A stretch of DNA of 64,000 nucleotides from Bacillus sp. RO2 (GCF_012911845.1 NZ_JAAXCU010000020.1:1-64000), one strand, 5' to 3'. Shown: positions 49,969 to 58,993, numbered from the stretch's first letter. Numbers and translations are program-made. The notes: generated from the letters alone by a model not told the origin.

Positions 49969-50847
49969 TTATGCCTCTTCTAGCTTTCCTAATCGTTGCA
50001 ACCTAGATATAAACGGCATTCCGTCCCAAATAATCTTGCTTGGAGATTCTCTCTTTTTCACTTGGGGTTCCTCTAGCAAGAGCCAGAAATTTTTCGTCGG
50101 AAGATGCCCTAGACTATGCTTTTCTGACAGGCGGTCTAAATAGAATCTCATACTAGTTAAATCTTTGGACTGATTACTGTTTTCAGCAGAAAAATCATAA
50201 AGTACCCCTGCAACCTCTGATCTTGCAACGCTGAATTTTTCAGCTACCCTCAAGAAAAAGTCCCAGTCCCAATAATTTTTCATTTGTGGATCAAACTTAC
50301 CGATTCGATCATGAAGATAGCTTCTATAAAGGCTGCCGGACGGGACAAATGTAGAATACTTCCGCATCGCAGGTAAGTCAAGCTCGTAAGCGAAAAGGTG
50401 CCTGCCTGTGGCTTCCCGAATGCCATTCTTTTTGACATACTGCACAATTTCCACATCCGAATAGACCAAATCAACATCTTTAATTTTTTCTAACATTGTT
50501 TCCAGGTGGGTGGGGACAATCAAATCGTCATCATCAATGAGCATGATAAATTCCCCTTTTGCGAACGAAACCCCGATATTTCTAGCCTGCACGTGCTTTA
50601 CATTCTCCGTCAAATCTATAATGGTAAGATCTAATTCTGGATAGTATTCTTTTAGACTATCCACTCTTTCCCCTCCGTCATTGACTACGATAACCTCAAA
50701 ATCTTTTCTTGTTTGTAGAACGAGAGCTTCCATCAACTCGGAAAGCATTGTTAATCGGTTATAGGTAGGGATGATGATTGATACTAGTGGCAACAAAAAT
50801 CTCAACTCCGAAAATAATATAAAAACTAGTTCTTTTAACCTGTTCAT
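49969..50847 (-). CDS. Family 2 glycosyltransferase
   Basis: The 292-residue enzyme has a GT-A fold with LVSIIIPTYNRLTMLSELMEAL, the first acidic motif VVNDGG and the metal-binding DDDD (LIDDDDL). It transfers a sugar from a nucleotide sugar; acceptor unknown. The first 18 residues (MNRLKELVFILFSELRFL) precede the fold and their ATG has only a weak ribosome site. A TTG at codon 19 (50793) with GGAG upstream would give a trimmed, more usual start. Single gene. Confidence 0.85.
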   Translation of the reverse strand: MNRLKELVFILFSELRFLLPLVSIIIPTYNRLTMLSELMEALVLQTRKDFEVIVVNDGGERVDSLKEYYPELDLTIIDLTENVKHVQARNIGVSFAKGEFIMLIDDDDLIVPTHLETMLEKIKDVDLVYSDVEIVQYVKKNGIREATGRHLFAYELDLPAMRKYSTFVPSGSLYRSYLHDRIGKFDPQMKNYWDWDFFLRVAEKFSVARSEVAGVLYDFSAENSNQSKDLTSMRFYLDRLSEKHSLGHLPTKNFWLLLEEPQVKKRESPSKIIWDGMPFISRLQRLGKLEEA

Positions 50848-50937
50848 TATATTCTTTTTTCATTCTTATGAGGACAAACAACTCTTTACGTTGAAAATGG
50901 CAATTACTTCTTATTGATTTTCTTTCTCAATTAGACA

Positions 50938-50966
50938 TTGACATCCTAATCTAATAGTCTTATAGT
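50938..50966 (+). promoter_or_regulatory. Sigma-A promoter of the siderophore importer operon
   Basis: TTGACA at 50938-50943, 17-base spacer, TATAGT at 50961-50966. Confidence 0.8.
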
Positions 50967-50983
50967 AATACTTGTAACGAAAT

Positions 50984-50998
50984 TGATAATCATTATCA
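50984..50998. promoter_or_regulatory. Perfect Fur box
   Basis: TGATAATCATTATCA matches the 7-1-7 Bacillus Fur consensus exactly and lies just downstream of the -10, so iron-bound Fur should block the promoter. Confidence 0.93.
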
Positions 50999-51033
50999 AT
51001 AGTGTAAACTTACTATAAACTGGAGGTTACATA

Positions 51034-51879
51034 ATGGTTCGCCTACATACAAAGGACCTGAACATTGGCTATGGTGAACGCTTAATCATAAAAGATCTTT
51101 CCATAGAAATACCAGATAAACAGATCACGACGATTATTGGTTCTAACGGCTGCGGAAAGTCCACCCTCTTAAAAGCCATCACCAGAATCATCTCCCACCA
51201 ATCAGGAGCTATCCTGCTCGATGGACAAGAGATTGCCAAAGAAAACACCAAATCACTGGCAAAAAAAATGGCGATTCTGCCTCAGACACCTGAAAGTGTA
51301 AGCGGATTAACCGTTGGCGAACTGGTTTCTTACGGTCGTTTTCCCTATCAAAAGGGATTTGGAAGACTGACCAAAAAAGATTATGAAGTCATAGACTGGG
51401 CACTAGAGGTGACTGGAACAACCGAGTTTAAATACCGCCCGGTTGATGCTCTATCTGGTGGTCAACGACAACGCGTCTGGATTGCTATGGCCCTTGCACA
51501 GGAAACGGAAATCATTTTCCTAGATGAGCCTACCACCTATCTAGACATGGCTCACCAACTGGAAGTGCTCGAGCTGTTGCAACGCCTCAATCGTGAGCAA
51601 GAAAGAACCATTATCATGGTCCTGCACGATTTGAACCAAGCTGCAAGATTCGCTGATTACCTGATTGCCTTAAAAGACGGCAACATCATCAAGTCTGGTA
51701 ATTGCGAAGAAGTAATTACATCGGAAGTTTTAAGAAGCGTCTTTCATATCGATGCTGAGATTGGCCGAGACCCAAGAACAAACAAGCCTATGTGCTTAAC
51801 TTATAACCTACTTAAAGGAGACAACCAAGATGAAAAAATTAATGATTCCATTCGTATTCCTGCTATTGCTGGTCGTTAG
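51034..51879 (+). CDS. Ferric siderophore ABC importer ATPase
   Basis: The 281-residue ATPase is of the FecE/FhuC/YusV type, with Walker A GSNGCGKST, signature LSGGQRQR, Walker B IIFLDEPTTYLD and switch histidine MVLHDLN. First gene of a Fur-controlled operon. Its last 17 codons overlap the start of the binding-protein gene in another frame. The C-terminal residues after LLKGDN (about 14) are therefore non-family and may be a consequence of a lost stop. Confidence 0.94.
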   Translation: MVRLHTKDLNIGYGERLIIKDLSIEIPDKQITTIIGSNGCGKSTLLKAITRIISHQSGAILLDGQEIAKENTKSLAKKMAILPQTPESVSGLTVGELVSYGRFPYQKGFGRLTKKDYEVIDWALEVTGTTEFKYRPVDALSGGQRQRVWIAMALAQETEIIFLDEPTTYLDMAHQLEVLELLQRLNREQERTIIMVLHDLNQAARFADYLIALKDGNIIKSGNCEEVITSEVLRSVFHIDAEIGRDPRTNKPMCLTYNLLKGDNQDEKINDSIRIPAIAGR

Positions 51880-52774
51880 TGCCTGCGGAAACACCAATAA
51901 TAATGCTAGTAGTAATAATAGTAATGATAGTTCCAATGAAGGAAATGCTTCCTCATCTGAAACGATTACTTATGAAGCAGAAACGGGACCAATTGAAGTA
52001 CCTGCAGATCCACAACGAGTCGTAGTATTGAACTCTTTTGTAGCTGGAAATGTCATGGCTCTTGGAACAAACATTGTTGGGACGGATTCTTGGGCAATGG
52101 CCAATCCGCGTTATGAAGAATATTTGAAAAATGCAGTCGAAGTGACCGACCAAGATCTAGAAAAGATTATCGAGTTAGATCCAGACCTAATTATTGCAGC
52201 CTCCAACACAAACAATCTGGAGCAGTTAGGTGAAATTGCACCAACTGTCGCGTACACTTATGGAAAAGTGGACTATCTAACACAGCACGTGGAAGTTGGA
52301 AAGCTATTGAACAAAGAAGAAGAAGCTCAAAATTGGGTCGATGACTTCAAGACCCGCGCGCAAGAAGCAGGAGAAGAGATCCGCGCTAAAATCGGTGAGG
52401 ACGCAACTGTTTCCGTTATCGAGAACTTTGATAAAGAGCTTTACGTTTTCGGCGATAACTGGGGACGTGGAACAGAGATTCTATATCAAGAAATGAAGTT
52501 GAAAATGCCAGAAAGAGTGAAGGAAGAAGCACTAGAAACTGGATATTATACACTTTCTTTTGAAGTACTGCCTGAGTTTGCTGGTGATTATGTAGTATTC
52601 AGTAAGAATTCTGATGGAGATACTTCTTTCCAGGAAACAGACACGTATAAGAATATTCCTGCTATGAAGAATGGTCAGGTTTTTGAAGCGGATGCAAAAG
52701 AATTCTATTTCAACGATCCAATTTCCCTTGATTTTCAGTTGGAATTCTTTAAGGATAGCTTTTTAGGAAACTAA
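51830..52774 (+). CDS. Ferric siderophore-binding lipoprotein
   Basis: The 314-residue lipoprotein has a signal peptide with lipobox VVSAC (C19) and an Asn/Ser-rich linker. A FecB/FepB-type domain follows (PADPQRVVVLNSFVAGNVMALG, LDPDLIIAAS). It resembles the YfiY/FeuA-type proteins that bind hydroxamate or catecholate siderophores. AAAGGAG precedes the ATG inside the ATPase gene. A short stem-loop (52783-52815) follows, then a repeat fragment and the permease genes. Confidence 0.92.
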   Translation: MKKLMIPFVFLLLLVVSACGNTNNNASSNNSNDSSNEGNASSSETITYEAETGPIEVPADPQRVVVLNSFVAGNVMALGTNIVGTDSWAMANPRYEEYLKNAVEVTDQDLEKIIELDPDLIIAASNTNNLEQLGEIAPTVAYTYGKVDYLTQHVEVGKLLNKEEEAQNWVDDFKTRAQEAGEEIRAKIGEDATVSVIENFDKELYVFGDNWGRGTEILYQEMKLKMPERVKEEALETGYYTLSFEVLPEFAGDYVVFSKNSDGDTSFQETDTYKNIPAMKNGQVFEADAKEFYFNDPISLDFQLEFFKDSFLGN

Positions 52775-52841
52775 GACATTTTTGGAGGGATGCTTCTTTT
52801 AATAGAAGGTCCCTCTTATATTGTTACTACCATTAAGAAAA

Positions 52842-52893
52842 TCCTTTAGCATTTTCGAGGAGTCTGCGCGCCTTGCACTGCGATCAACAATTT
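52842..52893. repeat. Fragment of the dispersed repeat inside the siderophore operon
   Basis: The block GCATTTTCGAGGAGTC matches 36799-36814 closely and a degraded CTTGCACTGCGATCAACA end follows. Only the right end of an element is left, in the gap between binding protein and permease genes. Confidence 0.6.
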
Positions 52894-52941
52894 TTATACA
52901 TAATATTAAACTCCCATTCTAAAATAGAAAAGATGAGGCAC

Positions 52942-53955
52942 ATGAAAATTGCGTTGGAACGGACCATTCCTTTTACAATAAAATTTATTGGGGCGGTCAT
53001 CGTCTTTGGGGCGGTGTTTTTTGCTGCTATGGTTTTTGGGGCAGCTGATACCACACTTCGCGATGTTTGGCTGGCTTTAACTTCACCAGGAACGAGTGGG
53101 GATAAAATCTTAATTATTCGCGAGATACGCCTGCCAAGGGAAGTAGCTGCAATTTTTGTAGGAGCTGGTTTATCGGTTGCTGGTGCCATTATGCAAGGGA
53201 TGACAAGGAACCCTCTTGCAGACCCAGGCCTTCTAGGTTTGACGGCTGGAGCGAACGCGGCACTCGCAATCACGCTGGCATTTTTTCCTTCTATTAATTA
53301 TTATGGCATAACCATTGCTTGTTTTATTGGAGCTGCAGTAGGGGCTATTATGGTGTTTGGTTTAGGTGCCATGAAAAAGGGCGGATTTTCTCCCCTGCGA
53401 ATCGTTCTTGCAGGTGCTGCTGTTTCCGCTTTTCTTTTCGCCATAGCGGAAGGGGTCGCGCTGACCTTTAAACTGTCACGAGATGTCTCTATGTGGACTG
53501 CGGGGGGAATAATCGGGACGACATGGGGCCAATTGCAGTTAATTATTCCATTGATTACTGTTGGCTTGCTTGTATCTCTTTACCTATCCAGACAACTGAC
53601 CATTCTTAGTCTCAGCGAGGAAGTTGCGGTCGGGTTGGGGCAGAAAATTGCAGCGATAAAAGCAGTATTGTTTGTTGTGATTATTTTATTGACTGGTGCT
53701 TCTGTGGCACTTGTTGGAAATATGGCCTTTATTGGACTAATGGTCCCTCATATTGTCCGCGCCATCGTGGGAACGGATTACCGTTTTATCCTGCCGATGT
53801 CCGCGTTAGTTGGAGCTACCTTCATGCTTTTTGCCGATACACTGGGGCGCACCATAAACGCTCCTTTTGAAACGCCTGTCGCAGCAATCGTAGCAATGGT
53901 TGGTCTCCCCTTCTTCCTTGTTATTGTCCGTAAAGGAGGGAAAGCATTCTCATGA
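52942..53955 (+). CDS. Siderophore ABC importer permease (FecCD family), first subunit
   Basis: From the ATG at 52942 the product is about 337 residues with eight to ten TM helices. Family signatures are RLPREVAAIFVGAGLSVAGAIMQGMTRNPLADPGLLGL and MAFIGLMVPHIVRAIVG. The frame extends upstream to 52873 through repeat-derived sequence; GATGAGG supports 52942 (ATG 52933 also possible). It overlaps the next permease by 4 bp. Confidence 0.92.
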   Translation: MKIALERTIPFTIKFIGAVIVFGAVFFAAMVFGAADTTLRDVWLALTSPGTSGDKILIIREIRLPREVAAIFVGAGLSVAGAIMQGMTRNPLADPGLLGLTAGANAALAITLAFFPSINYYGITIACFIGAAVGAIMVFGLGAMKKGGFSPLRIVLAGAAVSAFLFAIAEGVALTFKLSRDVSMWTAGGIIGTTWGQLQLIIPLITVGLLVSLYLSRQLTILSLSEEVAVGLGQKIAAIKAVLFVVIILLTGASVALVGNMAFIGLMVPHIVRAIVGTDYRFILPMSALVGATFMLFADTLGRTINAPFETPVAAIVAMVGLPFFLVIVRKGGKAFS

Positions 53956-54956
53956 TCCATCCGTCTATTATTCGTAAACAACGTATTATTGTAGCTCTTT
54001 TATCTTTGCTTATCGTGACTACGATTGTTGTTGGTATCGGAATTGGACCAGCATCACTGTCGTTCGACCGGTTAATACCAACCATACTAGGTCAAGGAAG
54101 CTTTAAAGAGGAGTTTGTTTTGTTTTCCATCAGGCTTCCACGTATTGTCATCACGATCCTTACGGGTATGGCGCTTGCATTGTCAGGTGCGATTCTTCAA
54201 GGGATCACCCGTAACGACTTGGCGGACCCAGGAATTATTGGAATTAATGCAGGGGCCGGTGTGGCTATTTCTGTTTTCTTCTTGTATGTTCCGATTAACG
54301 CTGGTTCTTTCGTCTATATGTTACCGGCGGTTGCATTTTTTGGTGCGTTTATCACGGCCTTGTTAATTTATTTGTTCTCTTATCAGCGTAATGGCGGACT
54401 GCAGCCTGTTCGTCTGGTATTGGTTGGAGTTGGGTTTTCCATGGCACTCTCCGGTATGATGATCATCTTGATTTCCTCTGCTGAGCGTGTAAAAGTGGAT
54501 TTCATCGCCAAGTGGCTGGCAGGTAACATCTGGGGCACAGATTGGCCATTTATACTGGCTTTGTTGCCTTGGTTACTTGTGTTGGTTCCTTTTACGTTGT
54601 TTAAAGCCAACCGTTTGAATTTGCTTGGCATGAGTGAGCCTGTGGCAATCGGGGTTGGGGTATCTCTTGAAAAAGAACGAGTCGTTTTGTTGTTAACGGC
54701 TGTAGCATTGGCTTCTTCTGCGGTTTCGGTGACTGGTGGGATCGCTTTCGTCGGTTTAATGGCCCCTCATATTGCAAAATCGTTGGTCGGACCTAGAAAT
54801 CAATTGTTCCTGCCTGTGGCGATTTTGATTGGCGGCTGGCTCCTATTGTTTGCGGATACGGTGGGACGAAACCTGATTGATAGCGGGATTCCAGCAGGTA
54901 TCATGGTCGCGTTGATTGGGGCACCTTATTTTATGTATTTGTTGTTGAAGAAATGA
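53952..54956 (+). CDS. Siderophore ABC importer permease (FecCD family), second subunit
   Basis: The 334-residue permease has RLPRIVITILTGMALALSGAILQGITRNDLADPGIIGI and GGIAFVGLMAPHIAKSLVG. It pairs with the preceding permease to form the channel of the Fur-controlled siderophore importer. Last gene of the operon; the second 52-bp array starts about 60 bp after it. Confidence 0.94.
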   Translation: MIHPSIIRKQRIIVALLSLLIVTTIVVGIGIGPASLSFDRLIPTILGQGSFKEEFVLFSIRLPRIVITILTGMALALSGAILQGITRNDLADPGIIGINAGAGVAISVFFLYVPINAGSFVYMLPAVAFFGAFITALLIYLFSYQRNGGLQPVRLVLVGVGFSMALSGMMIILISSAERVKVDFIAKWLAGNIWGTDWPFILALLPWLLVLVPFTLFKANRLNLLGMSEPVAIGVGVSLEKERVVLLLTAVALASSAVSVTGGIAFVGLMAPHIAKSLVGPRNQLFLPVAILIGGWLLLFADTVGRNLIDSGIPAGIMVALIGAPYFMYLLLKK

Positions 54957-55015
54957 GGTAGGAAAGTATAAGGGGGGGGCTCTGTTACCGTTTGGGATTC
55001 TGTGGAGGTGTTTTG

Positions 55016-55341
55016 AGCGTTGAGACGCCCTCTCTACTACCGTTTTCCCTTCTGCGAAGGCGTTTCGGGCGTTGAGACGCCCTCTCTACTACCGTTTTCC
55101 CTTCTGTGAAGTTGTTTCGGGCGTTGAGACACCCTCTCTACTACCGTTTTCCCTTCTGCGAAGGTGTTTCGGGCGTTGAGACGCCCTCTCTACTACCGTT
55201 TTCCCTTCTGTGAAGGTGTTTCGGGCGTTGAGACGCCCTCTCTACTACCGTTTTCCCTTCTGTGAAGGCGTTTTGGGCGTTGAGACACCCTCTCTACTAC
55301 CGTTTTCCTTCCTGCGAAGGCGTTTCGGGCGTTGAGACGAA
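55016..55341. repeat. Tandem array of 52-bp repeats (array 2)
   Basis: TGAGAC recurs at 55021, 55073, 55125, 55177, 55229, 55281 and 55333, again an exact 52-bp period (six full units and an end). The unit shares CCTCTCTACTACCGTTTT and TTTCGGGCG with array 1 at 1-475. It differs in the variable half (CCCTTCTGYGAAGGYG). Each unit has a GAGA/TCTC hairpin. Confidence 0.95.
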
Positions 55342-55393
55342 AAAAGGGGTCTGACCTTCAGTGCTTTAAAGCACTGAGGGTCAGACCCCTCTT
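55342..55393. terminator. 52-bp near-perfect palindrome, bidirectional terminator
   Basis: Two 26-base arms meeting at GTGCTTT/AAAGCAC pair with two mismatches; the outer ends are GGGGTCTGACC and GGTCAGACCCC. It directly follows array 2 and separates the convergent siderophore and ferric-iron operons. Confidence 0.88.
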
Positions 55394-55408
55394 TACCTCT
55401 TTACCCCT

Positions 55409-56086
55409 TTAGCTCATCACCAAGTCACACGCTCTATTAACCAGTTGCCCCTCATCAATGTATAATATTCGGTCGGCAATGGCTTTGGCGTCTGCAAAGT
55501 CGTGGGTGACGAAAATGGAGGTGATGCCTGTTTTCTTCAGGATCTCTTTTAATTCGTCGCGAATCTTTTCTTGAAGGTGCGCATCCAGGTTACTAAACGG
55601 CTCATCCAGCAACAATAGAGACGGTGCCGGTGCCAACGCTCGAGCCAAGGCTACACGCTGTTGCTGTCCTCCACTAAGCTCATATGGATAACGCTGCCCG
55701 TAATCAGCCAAGTTGATCAAGCTAAGCATTTCTTCTAGTCTCTCCTGCTTTTGCTTCCGGTTCATTTTTCGCAATCCGTACTTGATGTTTTGGGCCACTG
55801 TCATATGTGGAAACAACGCGTAGTCCTGGAACACGACCCCGATACCACGTTTTTCCGGGACAATGAAGTTCCTTGGATCAAACATTACTTCTCCGTTTAT
55901 TTTCATGCTTCCTGTGGTTGGATTTTCAAGCCCTGCGATGATGCGTAGCAACGTACTCTTCCCACTTCCACTTTTTCCAAGAATAGATATAATCTCTCCA
56001 CGGTCAATATCCACCTGAATATGATTGAGAGTATTCTTTTTTGTATTTTTATATTGGAATTGCAAATCTCTGATCTGGATAAACAT
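55409..56086 (-). CDS. Ferric iron ABC importer ATPase (FbpC type)
   Basis: The 225-residue ATPase has Walker A GKSGSGKST, Q-loop [10 protein letters not shown], signature LSGGQQQR, Walker B LLLLDEPFSNLD and switch histidine VTHDF. It is shorter than most FbpC proteins because the C-terminal regulatory TOBE domain is missing; it ends 25 residues after the switch. Its start overlaps the permease stop by one base (ATGTTTATCC on the TAA). Confidence 0.92.
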   Translation of the reverse strand: MFIQIRDLQFQYKNTKKNTLNHIQVDIDRGEIISILGKSGSGKSTLLRIIAGLENPTTGSMKINGEVMFDPRNFIVPEKRGIGVVFQDYALFPHMTVAQNIKYGLRKMNRKQKQERLEEMLSLINLADYGQRYPYELSGGQQQRVALARALAPAPSLLLLDEPFSNLDAHLQEKIRDELKEILKKTGITSIFVTHDFADAKAIADRILYIDEGQLVNRACDLVMS

Positions 56087-57810
56087 TAGTTTGCCTCCTT
56101 ATCAAGCACACGGTGAAAAATAAAGATACATAATGCACTTATGAAGATGATCATCAGGGAAGCAATGGAAGCTTCCTGCACGCGTTCATCATTTGCATAT
56201 TTGAAAGCTTGTGTCGCAAGGGTTGAAAAGTTAAAAGGTTGCAAGAACAAGGTTAACGGTAATTCTTTTAATATATCCACAAATACTAAGATGAAGCCAC
56301 TGGCGATGGCACCACGTAACAACGGAAGGTCCACCAAAAAGAATGTCCTTAAAGTTGACGCACCAAGCATCCTAGAAGTTTCCGAATACCTGTTACCCAC
56401 TTTTTCGAACCCCGCTTCAATATTATTAAAACCAATAGCAAGGAATCGTATCACATAAGCAAAAATCAACATAATCAAAGTTGTTCGCAGCACAAACTCA
56501 GGTTTTAAATTAAATTGCGCAAGGAACGTCACAATATACTGATCTAATGAAATAAATATTGTAATGACCGCTATTGCGATTGCAGCTCCGGGAATGGAAT
56601 ATCCTAGTGTTGTCACCCTAGAGATAAACTTAGTCAACAGACCTGATTGCAACCTTGTGTAGTTGGATATTATAAGTGCCACCAAAATAATAATAAGAGA
56701 AGCAATAGACGCTACAAACACGGAGTTTTTAGCCAGTGTAATAAATTCAGCGTTAAATACTTTTTCATACGTCATGAACGCCCAGCTCAACAGCTGTAGC
56801 AAAGGTATGATAAATGCAATGGTAAACACTCCGAAACAGTAAGCGAATACCCCCCATGCTTTTGCTCCAGTAAGCTTCTTCGGCTGAATGGGACGAACTT
56901 TAGAGGAAGGATCAAAGAATTTCTTTCTTCCCCTCACCACTCTTTCAAACATTAGAACAACCATTACCAACACCATTAGAGTTCCTGCTAGCTTTAAAGC
57001 GGAATCAAGGTCCATCATTCCATACCAAGTACGGAAAATGGCCGTACTGACTGTCTGAATGCCAAAATAACTTGTAACACCATAATCATTTAGCACTTCT
57101 AAAATAACTAGGGTCACACTTCCTACGATTGCCGCTCTTGAAATCGGCAAGGCTACTCGGAAGAAGGTATCCACATCATTTCCGCCTAGCAATCTCGCAT
57201 TCTCGAGTACCGACGCTGATAGGTTCTGAAAAAAGCTTCTCGTAATCGCATAAACGTAAGGAAACAAGGTGACTGTGAAAATGAAGATAGCCCCTTGCAT
57301 ACTCATGATATCGAAGTAAGCCTGATTCACCTGTATATCAAACGAGTTTCGCAAGGTGGTTTGTACGACACCTGTATAGTTTAAGATACCGTGAAATGTA
57401 TACGCAGCAATGTATGGCGGTATGGCCAGTGGAAGAATCAACGCCCATTTTAAAAAGTTTCGCATTGGAAACTGATAAATGGTAATCAACCATGCAAGGC
57501 TTGTGCCAATCAACATTGTTGCCATTGCTGTAAAAATTATAATTACTGCGGAATTTTGCAGATAATCTTTTAATAAGTATTCTCGTATATGATGCCAGTT
57601 GTCGTTTCCTTCTGTAAAAAATTCAACGGCTATGAGTAAATTGGGTATTAAAATAATCGCTATAAAAAGAAGACTTGCAAGAGCCCATCCTTTATGATGT
57701 ACCCTTGACCAATGAAACCGATTCACAGATGACACATCCTTCGTTGCCTCTTTGTTTCTCCATTCTAAATTATAACGAAAATCATTCTCAAATGGAACAA
57801 AAGATTCCAA
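56086..57810 (-). CDS. Ferric iron ABC importer permease (FbpB type, fused double permease)
   Basis: The 574-residue protein has twelve hydrophobic helices in two similar halves, each with an EAA-like loop (LENARLLGGNDVDTFFRVALPIS and SETSRMLGASTLRTFFLVDLPLL). This is the FbpB/SfuB layout. The frame opens with a TTG at 57810 close to a terminator hairpin; internal GTG codons near 57720 are possible starts, and the first 35 residues are hydrophilic. It makes the membrane channel for Fe3+. Confidence 0.9.
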   Translation of the reverse strand: MESFVPFENDFRYNLEWRNKEATKDVSSVNRFHWSRVHHKGWALASLLFIAIILIPNLLIAVEFFTEGNDNWHHIREYLLKDYLQNSAVIIIFTAMATMLIGTSLAWLITIYQFPMRNFLKWALILPLAIPPYIAAYTFHGILNYTGVVQTTLRNSFDIQVNQAYFDIMSMQGAIFIFTVTLFPYVYAITRSFFQNLSASVLENARLLGGNDVDTFFRVALPISRAAIVGSVTLVILEVLNDYGVTSYFGIQTVSTAIFRTWYGMMDLDSALKLAGTLMVLVMVVLMFERVVRGRKKFFDPSSKVRPIQPKKLTGAKAWGVFAYCFGVFTIAFIIPLLQLLSWAFMTYEKVFNAEFITLAKNSVFVASIASLIIILVALIISNYTRLQSGLLTKFISRVTTLGYSIPGAAIAIAVITIFISLDQYIVTFLAQFNLKPEFVLRTTLIMLIFAYVIRFLAIGFNNIEAGFEKVGNRYSETSRMLGASTLRTFFLVDLPLLRGAIASGFILVFVDILKELPLTLFLQPFNFSTLATQAFKYANDERVQEASIASLMIIFISALCIFIFHRVLDKEAN

Positions 57811-57821
57811 ATAAATAGAAC

Positions 57822-57852
57822 CGAAGCACTATCTTGTATGCTTCGGTTCATG
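57822..57852 (-). terminator. Stem-loop between the iron-binding protein and permease genes
   Basis: GAACCGAAGC and GCTTCGGTTC pair perfectly around 12 bases. On the minus strand it is followed by a T-rich stretch; partial read-through would give more binding protein than permease. Confidence 0.85.
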
Positions 57853-57868
57853 GTTTGTTCATATTTAC

Positions 57869-58942
57869 TTATTTCCAACCAACTTCGTTAAAGATGCGAA
57901 TCGCCTCTTGTTGGTTTTCACCTAACTTAGAAAGGTTGATATCTTGCTCTTTAAATTCACCCCAAGATTTTAATAGCTCAGAAGGTTCTACTTTCTCATT
58001 TACAGGGTATTCAGAATTAGCTTCCGCAAATTGACCTTGTGCTTCTTCGCTACTTAAGTATTCGATGAATTTAATCGCATTTTCTTTATTTTTTGCATGC
58101 TTTGTCACGCCCGCACCACTAATGTTAATATGTGCACCAGTTGTTTCTTGGTTGGGGAAGAATACGCCAACACTTTCTGCAACTTTTTTCTCTTCTTCAT
58201 CCGTGCCATTTAACATTCCACCAAGATAGTACGTATTCATGATGGCAACATCCGCTTCTCCTGCTGCAACAGCCTTCGCTTGGTCGCGGTCTCCACCTTC
58301 AGGGTCACGAGCCATGTTATCTGCAATTCCTTGTGCCCATGCTTTTGCTTCGTCTTTGCCCATGATGTCAATGAAGGATGCTAAAAGAGACATGTTGTAC
58401 ATATTCTCAGAAGTTCTGATAACTACACGGTCTTTCCATTCCGGTTCAGCCAAAGCCTCATAAGTGGAAAGTTCTTCTGGGCTTACACGCTCTTTATCAT
58501 ATACGATAACACGCGCACGCTTTGTTAAACCAAACCATTGATTGTCAACATCACGTAATTTTTCTGGGATATTTTCAATTAGTACATCACTTTCAACCAC
58601 TTGAAGTAATTCAGCTTCTTTTGCCTGATGAAGGTTACCCGCATCTGAAGTAATAAATACATCCGCTTCTGTATCTTCCCCTTCAATGTTTAAGCGCTCC
58701 ATTAGCTCGTCGCCTTTACCTTCTACCACGTTCACTTTAATGCCAGTTTCTTCTTCGAACTTTTTGTAAAGCTCTTGGTCCGCTTCGTAGTGACGGCTTG
58801 TATATAGGTTAACAACTTCTCCTTGCTCGTTCGTTGCTTCTTCGTTGTTCTCTGCCCCATTGTTATTGGTGCTGCTCACACAGCCTGTTAAAGCTAACAT
58901 TAAAGCTAGCATCATACTTAAAATGACAGTAAACTTTTTCAC
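57869..58942 (-). CDS. Ferric iron-binding lipoprotein (FbpA type)
   Basis: From the GTG at 58942 the product is 357 residues. It has a lipoprotein signal (ALMLALTGC) and a family 1 binding domain with VVNLYTSRHYEADQELYKKFEEETG. The pair of tyrosines in MNTYYLGGML marks FbpA-type Fe3+ binding. The frame opens three codons earlier at a GTG (58951) too near GGGAG. Two Fur-box-like sites lie upstream. Confidence 0.92.
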   Translation of the reverse strand: MKKFTVILSMMLALMLALTGCVSSTNNNGAENNEEATNEQGEVVNLYTSRHYEADQELYKKFEEETGIKVNVVEGKGDELMERLNIEGEDTEADVFITSDAGNLHQAKEAELLQVVESDVLIENIPEKLRDVDNQWFGLTKRARVIVYDKERVSPEELSTYEALAEPEWKDRVVIRTSENMYNMSLLASFIDIMGKDEAKAWAQGIADNMARDPEGGDRDQAKAVAAGEADVAIMNTYYLGGMLNGTDEEEKKVAESVGVFFPNQETTGAHINISGAGVTKHAKNKENAIKFIEYLSSEEAQGQFAEANSEYPVNEKVEPSELLKSWGEFKEQDINLSKLGENQQEAIRIFNEVGWK

Positions 58943-58978
58943 TATGTACACTCCCTATGTATGTAATTTCATTAGAAA

Positions 58979-58993
58979 TGATAATCACTCTCA
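58979..58993. promoter_or_regulatory. Fur-box-like site, distal half of a pair
   Basis: TGATAATCACTCTCA matches the Fur consensus at 12 of 14 defined positions, 37 bp upstream of the iron-binding protein start. Confidence 0.65.
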
